DNA from: Globisporangium splendens
Taxonomy: Eukaryota > Oomycota > Peronosporomycetes > Pythiales > Pythiaceae
Length of the DNA: 64,000 nucleotides
Direction of reading: 5' to 3'
NCBI GenBank assembly: GCA_006386115.1
Contig: VFIW01000083.1
Coordinates: forward strand, 1 to 64,000
Shown here: positions 17,718 through 27,409 of the stretch, piece by piece
How the letters are laid out: each line of letters begins with the position of its first letter
How positions within the stretch are numbered: position 1 is the first letter of the stretch
Made by a program: the position numbers and the translations under genes
Notes under the pieces: generated by a model
Told to the model about the DNA's origin: nothing
Database searches by the model: none
The model's input: only the letters and a program-made list of their open reading frames with translations

Positions 17718-18632
17718 ATGAAGACCTCTGCTGTGCTTGTCGCCCTCGCCGCTACTCTCGCGTCCGTCAACGCGCAGAACTGCCCAACGACGCCACTCCG
17801 TCCGCTTCTGCTCGACCGTGACTGCCTTGCTGGCATGACTTCTGCCGTCTCTCCAACTTGGGCTTGGAGACCGTTCCGCGTTTACACTCCAGCCGAGCTC
17901 GACGCGTTCTGCCACATCCCTGCGTGTGTGTCCCTGTTCAGCACGTTGGCGACTAACCAGCCAACCGAGTGCCAGATCCCGGGTGGCGACTTCCCATTCC
18001 TGTACCAGAACTTGCTCACCCCTGTGCTCGCTTGTGCTAACAGTGCCAGCACGCCAGCGCCAACCACTGCTGCGCCGACTCCGGCACCAACGACTGCTGT
18101 TCCAACTCCAGCACCAACGACAGCTGAACCTACCCCAGCGCCAACCACTGCCACTCCAGCCACCCCTGTACCAGCCACCGCGGCAACCCCTTGCCCCACA
18201 GCCCCACTCCGCCCATTGTTGCTCGACCGTGACTGCCTTGCTGGCATGACTGCTGCGGTCTCTCCAACTTGGGCTTGGAGACCGTTCCGCAAGTACAATG
18301 CAACTGAGCTTGACGCGTTCTGCCACACCCCTGCCTGCGTCACCTTGTTCAACACGCTGTCGGCAAACCAGCCAACCGAGTGCCTGATCCCAGGCGGCGA
18401 AACCCCAGCCTTGTACGCCGATTTGATTGCCCCTGTGCTCGCGTGTGCCCAAACTGCGCCACAGATCCCAGCGCCAACCACTGCTGCGCCGACTCCAGCA
18501 CCAACCACTGCTACGCCCACGCCAACTTCTGCCACGCCAGCAGGTCCATCGACCCCAGCTCCAGCCTCGGTCACACCAACTCCAGCACCTACCACGACCC
18601 CAGAACCAACCCTTCCAAAGCCATCGTGCTAA
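17718..18632 (+). CDS. Secreted elicitin-like protein 2, two elicitin domains (304 aa)
   Basis: Tandem paralogue of the gene at 15702 with the same length, signal peptide (MKTSAVLVALAATLASVNA) and architecture: elicitin domain, Pro/Thr/Ala linker, elicitin domain, Pro/Thr-rich tail ending TLPKPSC. Both domains keep six Cys in the same spacing. Within this gene the two domains share long identical stretches (for example MTSAVSPTWAWRPFR versus MTAAVSPTWAWRPFR), and are closer to each other than to the domains of gene 1. This indicates intragenic duplication or conversion after the genes separated. No introns, no membrane anchor. Confidence 0.9.
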   Translation: MKTSAVLVALAATLASVNAQNCPTTPLRPLLLDRDCLAGMTSAVSPTWAWRPFRVYTPAELDAFCHIPACVSLFSTLATNQPTECQIPGGDFPFLYQNLLTPVLACANSASTPAPTTAAPTPAPTTAVPTPAPTTAEPTPAPTTATPATPVPATAATPCPTAPLRPLLLDRDCLAGMTAAVSPTWAWRPFRKYNATELDAFCHTPACVTLFNTLSANQPTECLIPGGETPALYADLIAPVLACAQTAPQIPAPTTAAPTPAPTTATPTPTSATPAGPSTPAPASVTPTPAPTTTPEPTLPKPSC

Positions 18633-19411
18633 GTCTTGTGAGCCATTCTTCATACACTCGCACCAGTTTTGCCTTCGCGTGTATAGTTGGCACAATTGCA
18701 TCAATTTGCTGTAGCCAGATGCAATAGAAATGTTACTCACATGAACGGGTGTGTTTGTGCTATTTCATTTGCCTTCAGTCGGGACGAGTCGTTCTTTCTG
18801 CCTGCTTGTCAAAGATGACCGCATGGCGGGAAACGACGAGACTTGGTGGAGACTCGACGAAAAGCAGGTCCAGTAGCGTGTGGCTCTGTCGCTCCAGAAC
18901 GACGCAAAGTCACAAACCCAACACCAGCATCAGCTGTGGTATGCATGGAGATCGATGGTCGGAGGTGATTCAGCTAACGAAAAGTGTATCTATATCGTTG
19001 TCTGAAGTTGCCAGCTGTGTAGACTAAAAAATCAGCCTGCCACATGACGGACAAGAGGTAGCTGGACACATCTGGAGTTGAGCACCTTTGAGACGAGTAC
19101 TACCACCAGAACCAACGCTTTCAAAGTCATCCTGTGAAGCACGAGATGACTTTGAAAGCGTTCTCTTACTTCATAGGCTGTGGAGTAAAAGTGCATCAAT
19201 CGCGAAAAACGAAGTCTGTTCATTCATTTATCGGAACTCCCAGGACAGTGCAGTCGAAGTCCTCAAGCTACTTGTGGAGGAATTCGATCGGCCACGCTAG
19301 CCTTAGAGGTTTATACCCAAGGGACTCGGAAACGCAGGATTGTTCAACTGGACAGTGCTGGTATCCCATGCTCAAGAAAATCCGCTTCTGGAAGCACGCC
19401 GCCTACCTTGA
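18633..19411. other. Intergenic, 0.8 kb
   Basis: Between elicitin gene 2 and the arrestin-like gene. It contains a short inverted duplication around AACGCTTTCAAAGTCATC (19113) and GATGACTTTGAAAGCGTT (19145), an ~18-bp hairpin. No supported gene. Confidence 0.4.
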
Positions 19412-20512
19412 CACGGTATAAGAGCAACTCTAATTGCACTCGTTGCGTTGGGCACTCTTGAGTGCCATGGGCGGACAAACACATGCGCGCACACAGCGCC
19501 ATCTTCTTTGTGTAAGAAAAGTGCCCAGCTTCATCAGGTCGTGATCGTGAACTGCCGAGAGAGTGTATCGTGGGACGAAGGCGAGCCTCCGACGACGATC
19601 CCGTTTGAGAGAGAGCTGCTCCATCATAATGTATGTCCTTTACGAATGCTGCAAGTATGTGGTAGGTAGAGTGTAACCTCAATCTCATTTGTGGATCGTG
19701 GCTGTTGTCAACAGATTCCGCTTTGCTCGAGCAACTCCAGCTACGAGCCAGGAGATTATGAATACCAGTTCACGTATCATCTTCCGTCGGCTCTCCCAGC
19801 GAGTTTCAATGTCGAGAACATGTACCATGGCCCACTCGAGCGCGTTCGCGTGGATATCCGATACGCAGCCTCGGCGTGGTTCACGGCTGAGGGTGCATCT
19901 GTGGCATACCTGGCTGCAGCTCAGCCGTTTGTGGTGTATGTCCCTGCTGCCGCGCTGGCCCCAGAGCGGTCCATTGACAACATGGTGTCCGAGAATCTAC
20001 GCTTTCTCTGCTGTTTCAATCGAGGAACGTGTCGTGTGAAAGCTCAAGTGGCTAGCAACATCCGCACCGCAGGGGAGACATTGCAGCTCCGGTTCCAGGT
20101 CGACAATAGCGCTTCACAAAGTAGTATCAGCGCTGTTAACGTGGAGTTGATCGAAGAGATCACATTGATGGATGTGGGTAATCGCACGGGGATGAAGATC
20201 CCCACCGTAATTAGTACGCAAGCATTTCCAGGCGTTCCTGCGGGAGCATGTACCGAGTCACAGGTGGTGATGCTGACTCTTGCACTACCGTCGGGGACTG
20301 CCGTCGGGGATTCTCGAGCTGTTCCCATCCGCGCGACGACGACGAGTCAGCATTTCACGTCCAACCATGTTGTGCGAATCACGTGCAAACCGTTTGCTTG
20401 TCAAAGTATCACGCTCGAGGTGCCACTGATGGTACTGCACAGCGCTGCTGTCAAGGATGCGTTTTCGCTTCAGATACCAAATGCTCATGCTGGGAACCCG
20501 TGGTCGCTGTAA
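19412..20512 (+). CDS. Arrestin-like protein, 5' end missing or unresolved
   Basis: The frame is open from 19412 (after a TGA at 19409). A phase-0 intron 19631-19714 (GTATGTCC...CAACAG) joins ERELLHHN to IPLCSSNSSYEPGDYEYQF, and the frame then runs to the stop at 20512. The first exon ends like an arrestin N-domain strand; YEPGDYEYQFTYHLPSALPASF is the classic PGxYxFPFxxxLPxxLPxSF arrestin signature. The second half forms the C-domain and ends NHVVRITCKPF...LEVPLMVL. Such adaptors link membrane cargo to ubiquitin ligases or endocytosis. No ATG or first N-domain strands are found in frame, so either an upstream exon is missed or the gene is 5' truncated. Confidence 0.6.
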
Positions 20513-20775
20513 TAAGTAGACGGCAAGTTGAGATCGCAGCAGCACAGAATGAAGCACGAGCTTTTGAGTCCAAGTTGGCACTTTGATCGTGGGTTATCAT
20601 TCTGGGTTCGAGTTTTTCTCTGCCAGTGTCTCTGTAGAGAGAGAGAGAGGGATATTGTCAGTGTGAGAACCAAGACACAGGGTACAAAATCACCGAATGT
20701 TTAAGAAAGTTTGAAACAAATCTTTCAGGAAGAGAAGAGAGGAAGGAGTCGTGGAGGCAGCGCACAGAGCGCTCG

Positions 20776-21291
20776 ATGATGGAACCACCAGAGTTGGAGC
20801 TAGAGTTCGAAGCATGCTCGCGTTCCACCCTCGGTAGAGGGGAAGTGGCACGCCTCATCAACACGAGAAGAGCGTACAGTCGTAAGAAAGACGAGATCAG
20901 GAGCTGGTGTGGCAAAAAGCGTTTCCACGCGGACTCGAGGCACAACGTCTCTGGCCACAAGCTGAATCTCTTTCTTCATGAAGAGGTCATGGACAGACCA
21001 TCACGCAGGAAAAATGGAGACGGCACTCCAAAGACGATCGGAATACCAACTGTAGAGTTGTACGTTGCAGCAATTACCGACATGTACAAAGATCGAGTTG
21101 CAAGAGGCGTAAGCGATCTGCCGCACCCACGCAATGCCGCTATCACCTTGCTGTTGACAACTCTGAGACGGGAGAAACATGAAAAAACAAAAACAATCGA
21201 TGCATACCAAACAATCAACCACACACGCGTCCAGTCAATAGTCACAGGCGCTCGAAATAAAGCCCTTCACCGATCAGCGTCTCATCGTTGA
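20776..21291 (+). pseudogene. Crypton/Ndc10-like tyrosine recombinase, N-terminal fragment
   Basis: A 171-codon frame. Residues ~35-145 read like the N-terminal DNA-binding part of the Crypton-type tyrosine recombinase proteins common in oomycete genomes: R.Y..KK.E...WC, then KLNLFLHEEV.., then TVELYVAAITDMYKDRV, then LPHPRNAAITLLLTTLRREKH. After that the sequence diverges and stops, so the catalytic recombinase domain is absent. Recognition is from memory of the family pattern and is moderate only. It overlaps the 3' end of the minus-strand gene below by about 50 bp. Confidence 0.4.
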
Positions 21292-22363
21292 ATGCAAACG
21301 CATCTGGGTGACTCGAGCAACAGTGATAATATAGCCATGCTAGCAACGGATCTTTCATGAACTGTTGATTTTCACCCAGCAATTCCACTTGAATCGCAGA
21401 AAGATGAACCAGTAATGTAACGTTGCACGAGAGGAAGTCGAGCCCAACACGCTTGTTTTCATCAGCTTCCATCGGCAACTCGCGTTTTCGCTTTTTGTGC
21501 GCTGTGTTGAGAGCCTGCGACCTTCGTTCTTGTCCTCGGGTTGAGTCGCTCGATATTGTCGTTAGTGTTCCGCCGTCTTTATCGCGCGCTCTTTGATCGT
21601 CCCTGTCTGAAAATAAAAGGAAAAAATTACAACATTGCCAAACTATTTTCGAATTTTGAGCTTCATCCAATGTGTGGAAATCTCACCACCAACTTCAACG
21701 TGTCCGCACTTGACAAAAAATCAAACCGCTCTTGTAGTGTTGAAGCCGTCAACCCATATAGACATTTATCACTCGTGTCATTGTCCGCGTCTGGACAACG
21801 ATCACATTCCATTCGTCAAATTCAAATGACAACAGCACATAAGAATCCACGATTCGACAGAACAGAAACTTGGCAACATTTCAAACAATCGTAGATGAAT
21901 ACATACTTTGCACATCAATTGCAGAAGTCACGACAGATTCGTTGCTCTACAACATAACTTCTCCCACATTCACTCCTACAAACGCAATATCAACAAAACT
22001 AAGCATCAAATCTGCAATCGCTCGTTGCACAACATTACCTTGCAATTTCGAGCGCTCGGTTTTCTCTCTCGCACGATATTCACGTTGATGCTTTGCTGCC
22101 TTTGTTTTCCATGGCTCACAAACAACACCGTTGGTGTCACCTACACAAACACTATAACGAAAAATGACATGTGTATGACAGACCGTCCAAAGCGCTGCTC
22201 CATACGATTAACGCAGCCTACCTCGCATCAATTTACATTCTGCCTTCTTCCTTGCGCGATACTCGCGTTGACACCGTGCCAACCTTGCTTTCTGCAAAAC
22301 GTCGTCAACGATCGACATTTCCTTCCTATGACCGACTGGGTGCAGCATATCTGGCATTTCCAT
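21242..22363 (-). CDS. Hypothetical basic protein, three exons, duplicated QREYRAR motif (202 aa)
   Basis: Three minus-strand segments join in phase to 609 nt (202 codons). Exon 1 is 22363-22222 (ATG, donor GTAGGC). Exon 2 is 22140-22039 (acceptor TTTGTGTAG, donor GTAATG). Exon 3 is 21606-21242 (acceptor TTTTATTTTCAG). Exon 1 encodes ARCQREYRARKKAECKLM and exon 2 KHQREYRAREKTERSKL, a clear internal duplication of a basic helix resembling a bZIP-type basic region. Exon 3 holds a KKRKREL basic patch and a conserved-looking C-terminal block (LLAWLYYHCC...). All junctions restore frame and the total is a multiple of three, which supports the model. Function unknown; a nuclear DNA-binding role is an inference. 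Intermediate exons in the long second intron cannot be excluded. Confidence 0.5.
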
Positions 22364-22542
22364 AAACGCGTTATGCTGATGATTCCCACACAGTCACATT
22401 CTGAAAGCCAAGGAGCATCAGATACAGGCTCAGATCAATACTGAGCGGACTCAGACGAGCACTCTCAGTGGCTCAAGCGAACTGACTGACTGCTCATCAT
22501 TGGCCGCAGCAGCCATCGACAAGCAAGACACGGCAAGCGAAC

Positions 22543-22721
22543 ATGCGCGGTGCACTCTCGACCGGCGGCCTCAAGCTCTCGCAGACGGCGGTGACGCACT
22601 TCGGCAGCCAGCATGGACTCGTCGTCAACCCGTCCGAAGAGTACAACTACGAATACGTCATGGACTGGTACGAGATGTGTGGTTGAGCGCAGCTCTTCGC
22701 TCTGCCATAAGGAAAATGGAT

Positions 22722-22758
<37 letters not shown>

Positions 22759-23966
22759 ATGCTGACTATGCGATGTGCTCATTGTATCTTTTGTATGAAT
22801 ATGCAGCAAGCCGACGGCACACAAGAGCGCACTGGCGATCGCGCTGTCAAACCTGAAGCTGCAGCTGCGAAACCGCGAATCGCTCGCATTGGAGTACGAG
22901 GTCAGTTGGAAACGTTCTTGGTGGGTGTCTTTATTGCGATTTGTCATTGCCAATACACTCATTTGCGTATCCTTTACATGATATAGTTCCACGCGCACAA
23001 CAACACGATCAACGAGATCTGGGCGTCCGAGTCCACGCCGTGGAACATTGCGACGTGTTCGAGCGACGAGTACGTCAAGTTCTGGGACCTGCGCTCGCGG
23101 CTCCCGGCCATGGTCATCCCCGTGGGCCACGAAGTCTGGAGTCTCTCGGTGGGTAGTGGGGACACGCTGCTCGCGGCCGGTACTGACGTCAAGGCGCACT
23201 TTTTCGACGTGCGAACAGGCAAAAAGGTATGATTTACTATAACTTATTCCTGGTGCTGTATTGCCGAACCCTTGCTGAAGTATTGATGCTGCTCTATTAG
23301 CTTGGCGAGTACGGCGAGAGCCACGTGGATGCGGTGACCCGAGTGCGCTTCCACCCGACGCAGCCGCAGTTCGTCGTGACGGCGTCCGAGGACGGCATCG
23401 TGTGCATGTTTGACACCCACATCTCGGACGAAGACGAGGCGATTGAATCGATTCTGAACGTGGAGAGCGCGGTGTCGAAGATTGGGTTCTTCGGTCCCCA
23501 GATGGAGAACATCTACTGCTTGACGGGCACCGAGACGCTCGACTTGTGGAACATCAACACGGCCGAGCGCGTCCACCACTACGACCGCATTCGCGACGAT
23601 TGCAACGCGAACGGCATCCCCACGGACTATTTAATCGACTGTGTCTACGACGCGCAGTCGTCCGAGCTCTTTTTGCTCTCGGGCAACCACGACGGCAACA
23701 TTAACGTCGTCAACATTGGTGGCGGCAACGCGCAATTGCAGCATGCCGCAACGCTCTCTGGCAGCCACAAGGCGTGCGTCCGGTGCGTGTACTACGATGC
23801 CGATCGGATGACGTTGTACTCGGGAGGTGAGGACGCGCGGCTCTGCAAATGGATCTCCGGAGCGTCGACGAGTGGCGCAGCGGGCACCACGACCAAGATC
23901 CACAGCAAGGCCGAGCACGATCCCGCAGGGCTGAAGAAGGCACGCAAGTCTTCGCGACCGTACTGA
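22543..23966 (+). CDS. WD40-repeat protein, WDR89-like (374 aa)
   Basis: Four exons: 22543-22667, 22807-22900, 22987-23226 and 23301-23966; all junctions are GT-AG and the total is 375 codons. The product starts MRGALSTGGLKLSQ and consists of WD-type blades. Examples are NTINEIWASESTPWNIATCSS...VKFWDLR, HVDAVTRVRFHPTQPQFVVTASEDGIVCMFD, LDLWNI and ACVRCVYYDADRMTLYSGGEDARLCKW. The order and the DEDEAIESILNVESAVSKIGFFG stretch (first 20 residues DEDEAIESILNVESAVSKIG) resemble WD-repeat protein 89. WDR89 proteins are poorly characterised propeller scaffolds. Intron 1 contains a (CA)n microsatellite. Confidence 0.75.
22722..22756. repeat. (CA)n microsatellite in intron 1 of the WD40 gene
   Basis: About 16 uninterrupted CA units. 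Similar TG/CA runs sit in several other introns of this window (44388, 45765, 57219, 60073). Confidence 0.9.
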
Positions 23967-24242
23967 GCACTACGCTATTGCTACTACTTATGCATTCCAT
24001 ACCAGTTTTTTGTCTTGTATATCTTTCAATAGACTAGAAGAACTTGGCTTTTTCGAGGCGCGCATGAAACGATTGGTGTGCCGAGTGTGCTATTATTGTT
24101 TGTCGCGCGAAAGCGTGGCGCTGGTGCTAGATAATGAAACGGATGCGGGTCTACGTTTTTCCAGCCTTGAGTCATAACGCGACCTGCCCCCGCCACGCTT
24201 CAAGGTAGAGCTACGCAAGCAAGACAAAGGACAACAACAACC

Positions 24243-25639
24243 ATGTCGGTGATCATCAAGAAAGTGACCGATTTCTACAAGAAGGACGAGTGCAGCAAGT
24301 ACTACAAGCTGGGCAAGACCCTCGGCACGTACGTTTGCGTCGCTCTGTGATCTCTTGCTCTGTTCCGAACTCTATCCTTGCTCATGCCATGCTTACGATC
24401 TCATTCTGACAAATGCCTACCTGCAGGGGAAGCTTTGCGACCGTGAAGAGTGCGATCAGCAAGGCCGACAACTCGCGCTGGGCCGTGAAATGCATCGACA
24501 AGGCGAGTCTCGCGGCCGAGGACGAGGAGGCACTGCGCGTCGAAGTCGAGGTGCTGCAGCTCGTGCAGCACCCCAACATCGTGCGGCTCCGCGAGGTCTT
24601 TGACTGCCAGAAGACGTTTTACATGGTCATGGAGGAGATGAGCGGCGGTGAGCTCTTTGATCGCATCGTCGAGAAGGAGAAGTACTCGGAGAAGAAGAAG
24701 TACTTGGAGAAGGAGGCGAGCAGCGTCGTCAAGAACCTCGCGGGTGCGCTTCTATACTGTCACGACAAGGGCATCGCGCACCGCGACCTCAAGCCCGAGA
24801 ACCTGCTGTATCGGTGCACGGACGAGGACGCGGAGATCAAGATCGCGGATTTCGGACTCGCCAAACTCGTCAAGGGCGACTCGCTCATGCAAACGGCGTG
24901 CGGTACTCCTGGTTACGTGGCGCCAGAGATCTTGGAAGGCCGACCGTATGGTGCTGAAGTGGATCTCTGGAGTCTCGGAGTCATCGCCTACATCCTGTGC
25001 GTAGTTCCTTGAAATGGCTACATTTTGGACAGAGTGTATGTGGATGGGTTCACGGTCTCACATATGTGTGGCTGGTAATTGCTTGTGACCAAGGTTGTGC
25101 GGTTTCCCGCCGTTCTACGACGAGAACAACGCGGCGCTGTTCGCGTCCATCAAGTCCGGGGTCTTCGACTACCCGTCGCCGTACTGGGACTGCGTGTCAT
25201 CATCGGCCAAGGACCTCATCTCGCGGTTGCTCGTCGTCGACCCGAAGAAGCGTTACACTGCACAAAACGTGCTCGATCACCCGTGGATCTCGGTATGCAA
25301 CCAAAGTCTCTTTCTGCTTGGATATTATGCTCTAAAAGCTGACTTCACTTGAATTTCCTGTAGGAAATCCACAATGTGAGCGACGAAGCGCTGCCGCACT
25401 TCACGACCGAGATGAAGCGGTACAACGCACGCCGCCGCTTCCGCGCTGGCATCATGGCCGCCAAGGCCATCAGCGGTCTCAGCGTGCATTCGGTCAAGAA
25501 GAAATCGTCGATCGACGCGGCTGTAGCGGTCGCAGCCACGGGCGAAGGCTCAGCATTGCCAAAGGAATCCGCCGAGACGCCAGCTTCACCGACGGCTCCA
25601 TTGCCAGGAGCAGCAGCGTCCGTCGCGGCTCCAGTCTGA
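24243..25639 (+). CDS. Calcium/calmodulin-dependent-type (CAMK) protein kinase (376 aa)
   Basis: Exons 24243-24328, 24427-24996, 25094-25292 and 25364-25639 (377 codons with stop). The kinase domain occupies ~residues 20-285: glycine loop LGKTLGTGSFATV, AVKCIDK lysine, HRDLKPENLLY catalytic loop, DFGLAKL Mg-binding loop, CGTPGYVAPEIL activation segment, [22 protein letters not shown], and HPWIS at the lobe end. The following EIHNVSDEALPHF and MKRYNARRRFRAGIMAAK match the autoinhibitory/calmodulin-binding helix of CaMKI-type enzymes. The Ala/Pro-rich tail is probably disordered. Regulation by calcium-calmodulin and an upstream kinase is inferred from the family. Tail-to-tail with the GH17 gene. 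Confidence 0.88.
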
Positions 25640-25873
25640 ATGAATCGCAGCCATTCATTCTTCTGTGCATCGATGAATTCAAGAGACTCGATGGGAACGA
25701 GGGAAAGACAATATATAAAAAGCACACACACAAGAAAACACACCCGTCCGTTGCTCTCTCTCTCTTATGCGCAATCCACACTCTGATGCCTGCTTTCGCT
25801 AATCCTTCGGTGGCTTGCAGCACTTCGGACAGCACGGAACTTACAAAATTGGGGCTCACGAGCATCGAAGAGC

Positions 25874-27409
25874 TTAGAGCGCAGCTTCGCGGCCGCCCAT
25901 TGGCGTGACCGTGAAGCTCATCTTGTTCTCCTCTTCCTCGAGCTTCTGCGCTTTCTTGCGGGTCTGGTAGATGAAGCCGAAGGCACCGAGCACGGCAGCG
26001 CAACCGGCCGCCACGGCAAAGACCACAGACGTCGCGGAGCCGCTGCCCGAGCTCTGCGTGTTGGTCTCCGTGGTGCTGCCCTTGCCCGACGTGTACGAGG
26101 TCGAGTCGCTGGCGTTCACCGAAGGCGTGTTCACGGACGTACGCGCACCTGGAACGTAGGCAGCAGCCGCGGCAACAGCAGCCGAGTCTTGTTCACCTCC
26201 GGCCTTCTCCGAGGACGTGGCGGACGAGGACGAACCCGTGCGCAAGTGGACGCCAGCAGCACTGCCGTAGCCCGAGCCGTAAGATCTCGAGCCCGTCGTC
26301 GACGACGAGTCCACAGCGGCGCCACCAGTCGACGAACCGGCCGAGGAGCTCGTCGCGGAGCTCGTAGAGCTCTTGGAACCGCTCGAAGTGGAAGGCGACG
26401 GCGATGGAGCCGACGATGGTGATGACGATGGAGCCGACGATGGCGATGACGGTGACGATGACGTTGGAGCTGGAGTCGACGCTGGCGTTGGCGCAGACGT
26501 GGTAGCCGCTGGTGCTGGCGCAGACGTGGTAGCCACTGGCGCGACCGTGACCGGTGTGACCGAGACGCCGCCGAACTTATCCTGACCGCCGCTCGTCAAG
26601 ATACCATACGTTTGCTCGTACGCCTCCGAACGGTATGGCTGGTCAAAGAGCTGGAAGTAGTACTTCTTGTCGGCTGGGAGTCCCGCGCTCCACGACTTGT
26701 ACGCGCTGTAGTACGCGCTTGCGCTGTCGACAGACCCGCTGTTGCCGTAGATGGAACCGGACGACGGCCAGCCGGTCTCGCCCAAGAAGAGCTTGTCGCC
26801 GACGGTCGACTTGATCTGGTCCCAGTGCTTCTTGGTGAGCTCCATGGCGTTGGCGCCAGTCTGGCCGGGCGTGAAGAACGGGTGGATGTTGACGCCGATG
26901 ACGTCGCAGGCGGCCACGAGGTCCGAGAGGCCGCCGATCTTGTTGAGAAACTCGGTGTTGCGCTGCACCGTGCCGACCTTGACGTTCGGGATGCGCGCCT
27001 TGACCTTCTTGATCTCCTGGATGAAATCCGCGGGCACGCTGCCCATGTTGGCGAGGTTCTCGTTCCCGATCATGACGTACACGACGTTGCCGTTGCTGGC
27101 GGCCGAGACCGCGGCCTCGAGCTGGTCCGCGTAGTCGCCCTGGCCGTACGGCACGCCGACGGTCACCTGGAGCCCCGACTCGGCGAGCTGCTTGGCCAAG
27201 AGCGTGTTGCCGAACTTGGAGATGTACGTGCGCACGTACGTGAAGCCCTTGCTCTTGATGGTGGTGATGTCGGCGGCCACCGAGTCGGCGTTCTTGGTGC
27301 CCACGCCCACATGGCTCGGGTCGTAGCACACACCGTTCGCGGCCACGTAGCTCGAGCCACAGAGCGCCGCGAGGAACGCCGAGAGAAGCAACGCGCCGCC
27401 AGTCTTCAT
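25874..27409 (-). CDS. GH17 glucan endo-1,3-beta-glucosidase with C-terminal membrane anchor (511 aa)
   Basis: Intronless. Signal peptide ~1-24 (MKTGGALLLSAFLAALCGSS). The GH17 barrel covers ~25-285, starting NGVCYDPSHVG, with the general acid Glu in MIGNENLANMG (~residue 116) and the nucleophile Glu in LGETGWPSS (~212). A ~150-residue Ser/Thr/Pro/Ala-rich stalk, expected to be heavily O-glycosylated, follows. Then come a transmembrane helix (VVFAVAAGCAAVLGAFGFIY, ~465-485) and a short charged cytoplasmic tail ending GGREAAL. GH17 enzymes hydrolyse beta-1,3-glucan, a main oomycete wall polymer, so self-wall remodelling is more likely than attack on plant callose, though both are possible. Confidence 0.92.
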   Translation of the reverse strand: MKTGGALLLSAFLAALCGSSYVAANGVCYDPSHVGVGTKNADSVAADITTIKSKGFTYVRTYISKFGNTLLAKQLAESGLQVTVGVPYGQGDYADQLEAAVSAASNGNVVYVMIGNENLANMGSVPADFIQEIKKVKARIPNVKVGTVQRNTEFLNKIGGLSDLVAACDVIGVNIHPFFTPGQTGANAMELTKKHWDQIKSTVGDKLFLGETGWPSSGSIYGNSGSVDSASAYYSAYKSWSAGLPADKKYYFQLFDQPYRSEAYEQTYGILTSGGQDKFGGVSVTPVTVAPVATTSAPAPAATTSAPTPASTPAPTSSSPSSPSSAPSSSPSSAPSPSPSTSSGSKSSTSSATSSSAGSSTGGAAVDSSSTTGSRSYGSGYGSAAGVHLRTGSSSSATSSEKAGGEQDSAAVAAAAAYVPGARTSVNTPSVNASDSTSYTSGKGSTTETNTQSSGSGSATSVVFAVAAGCAAVLGAFGFIYQTRKKAQKLEEEENKMSFTVTPMGGREAAL

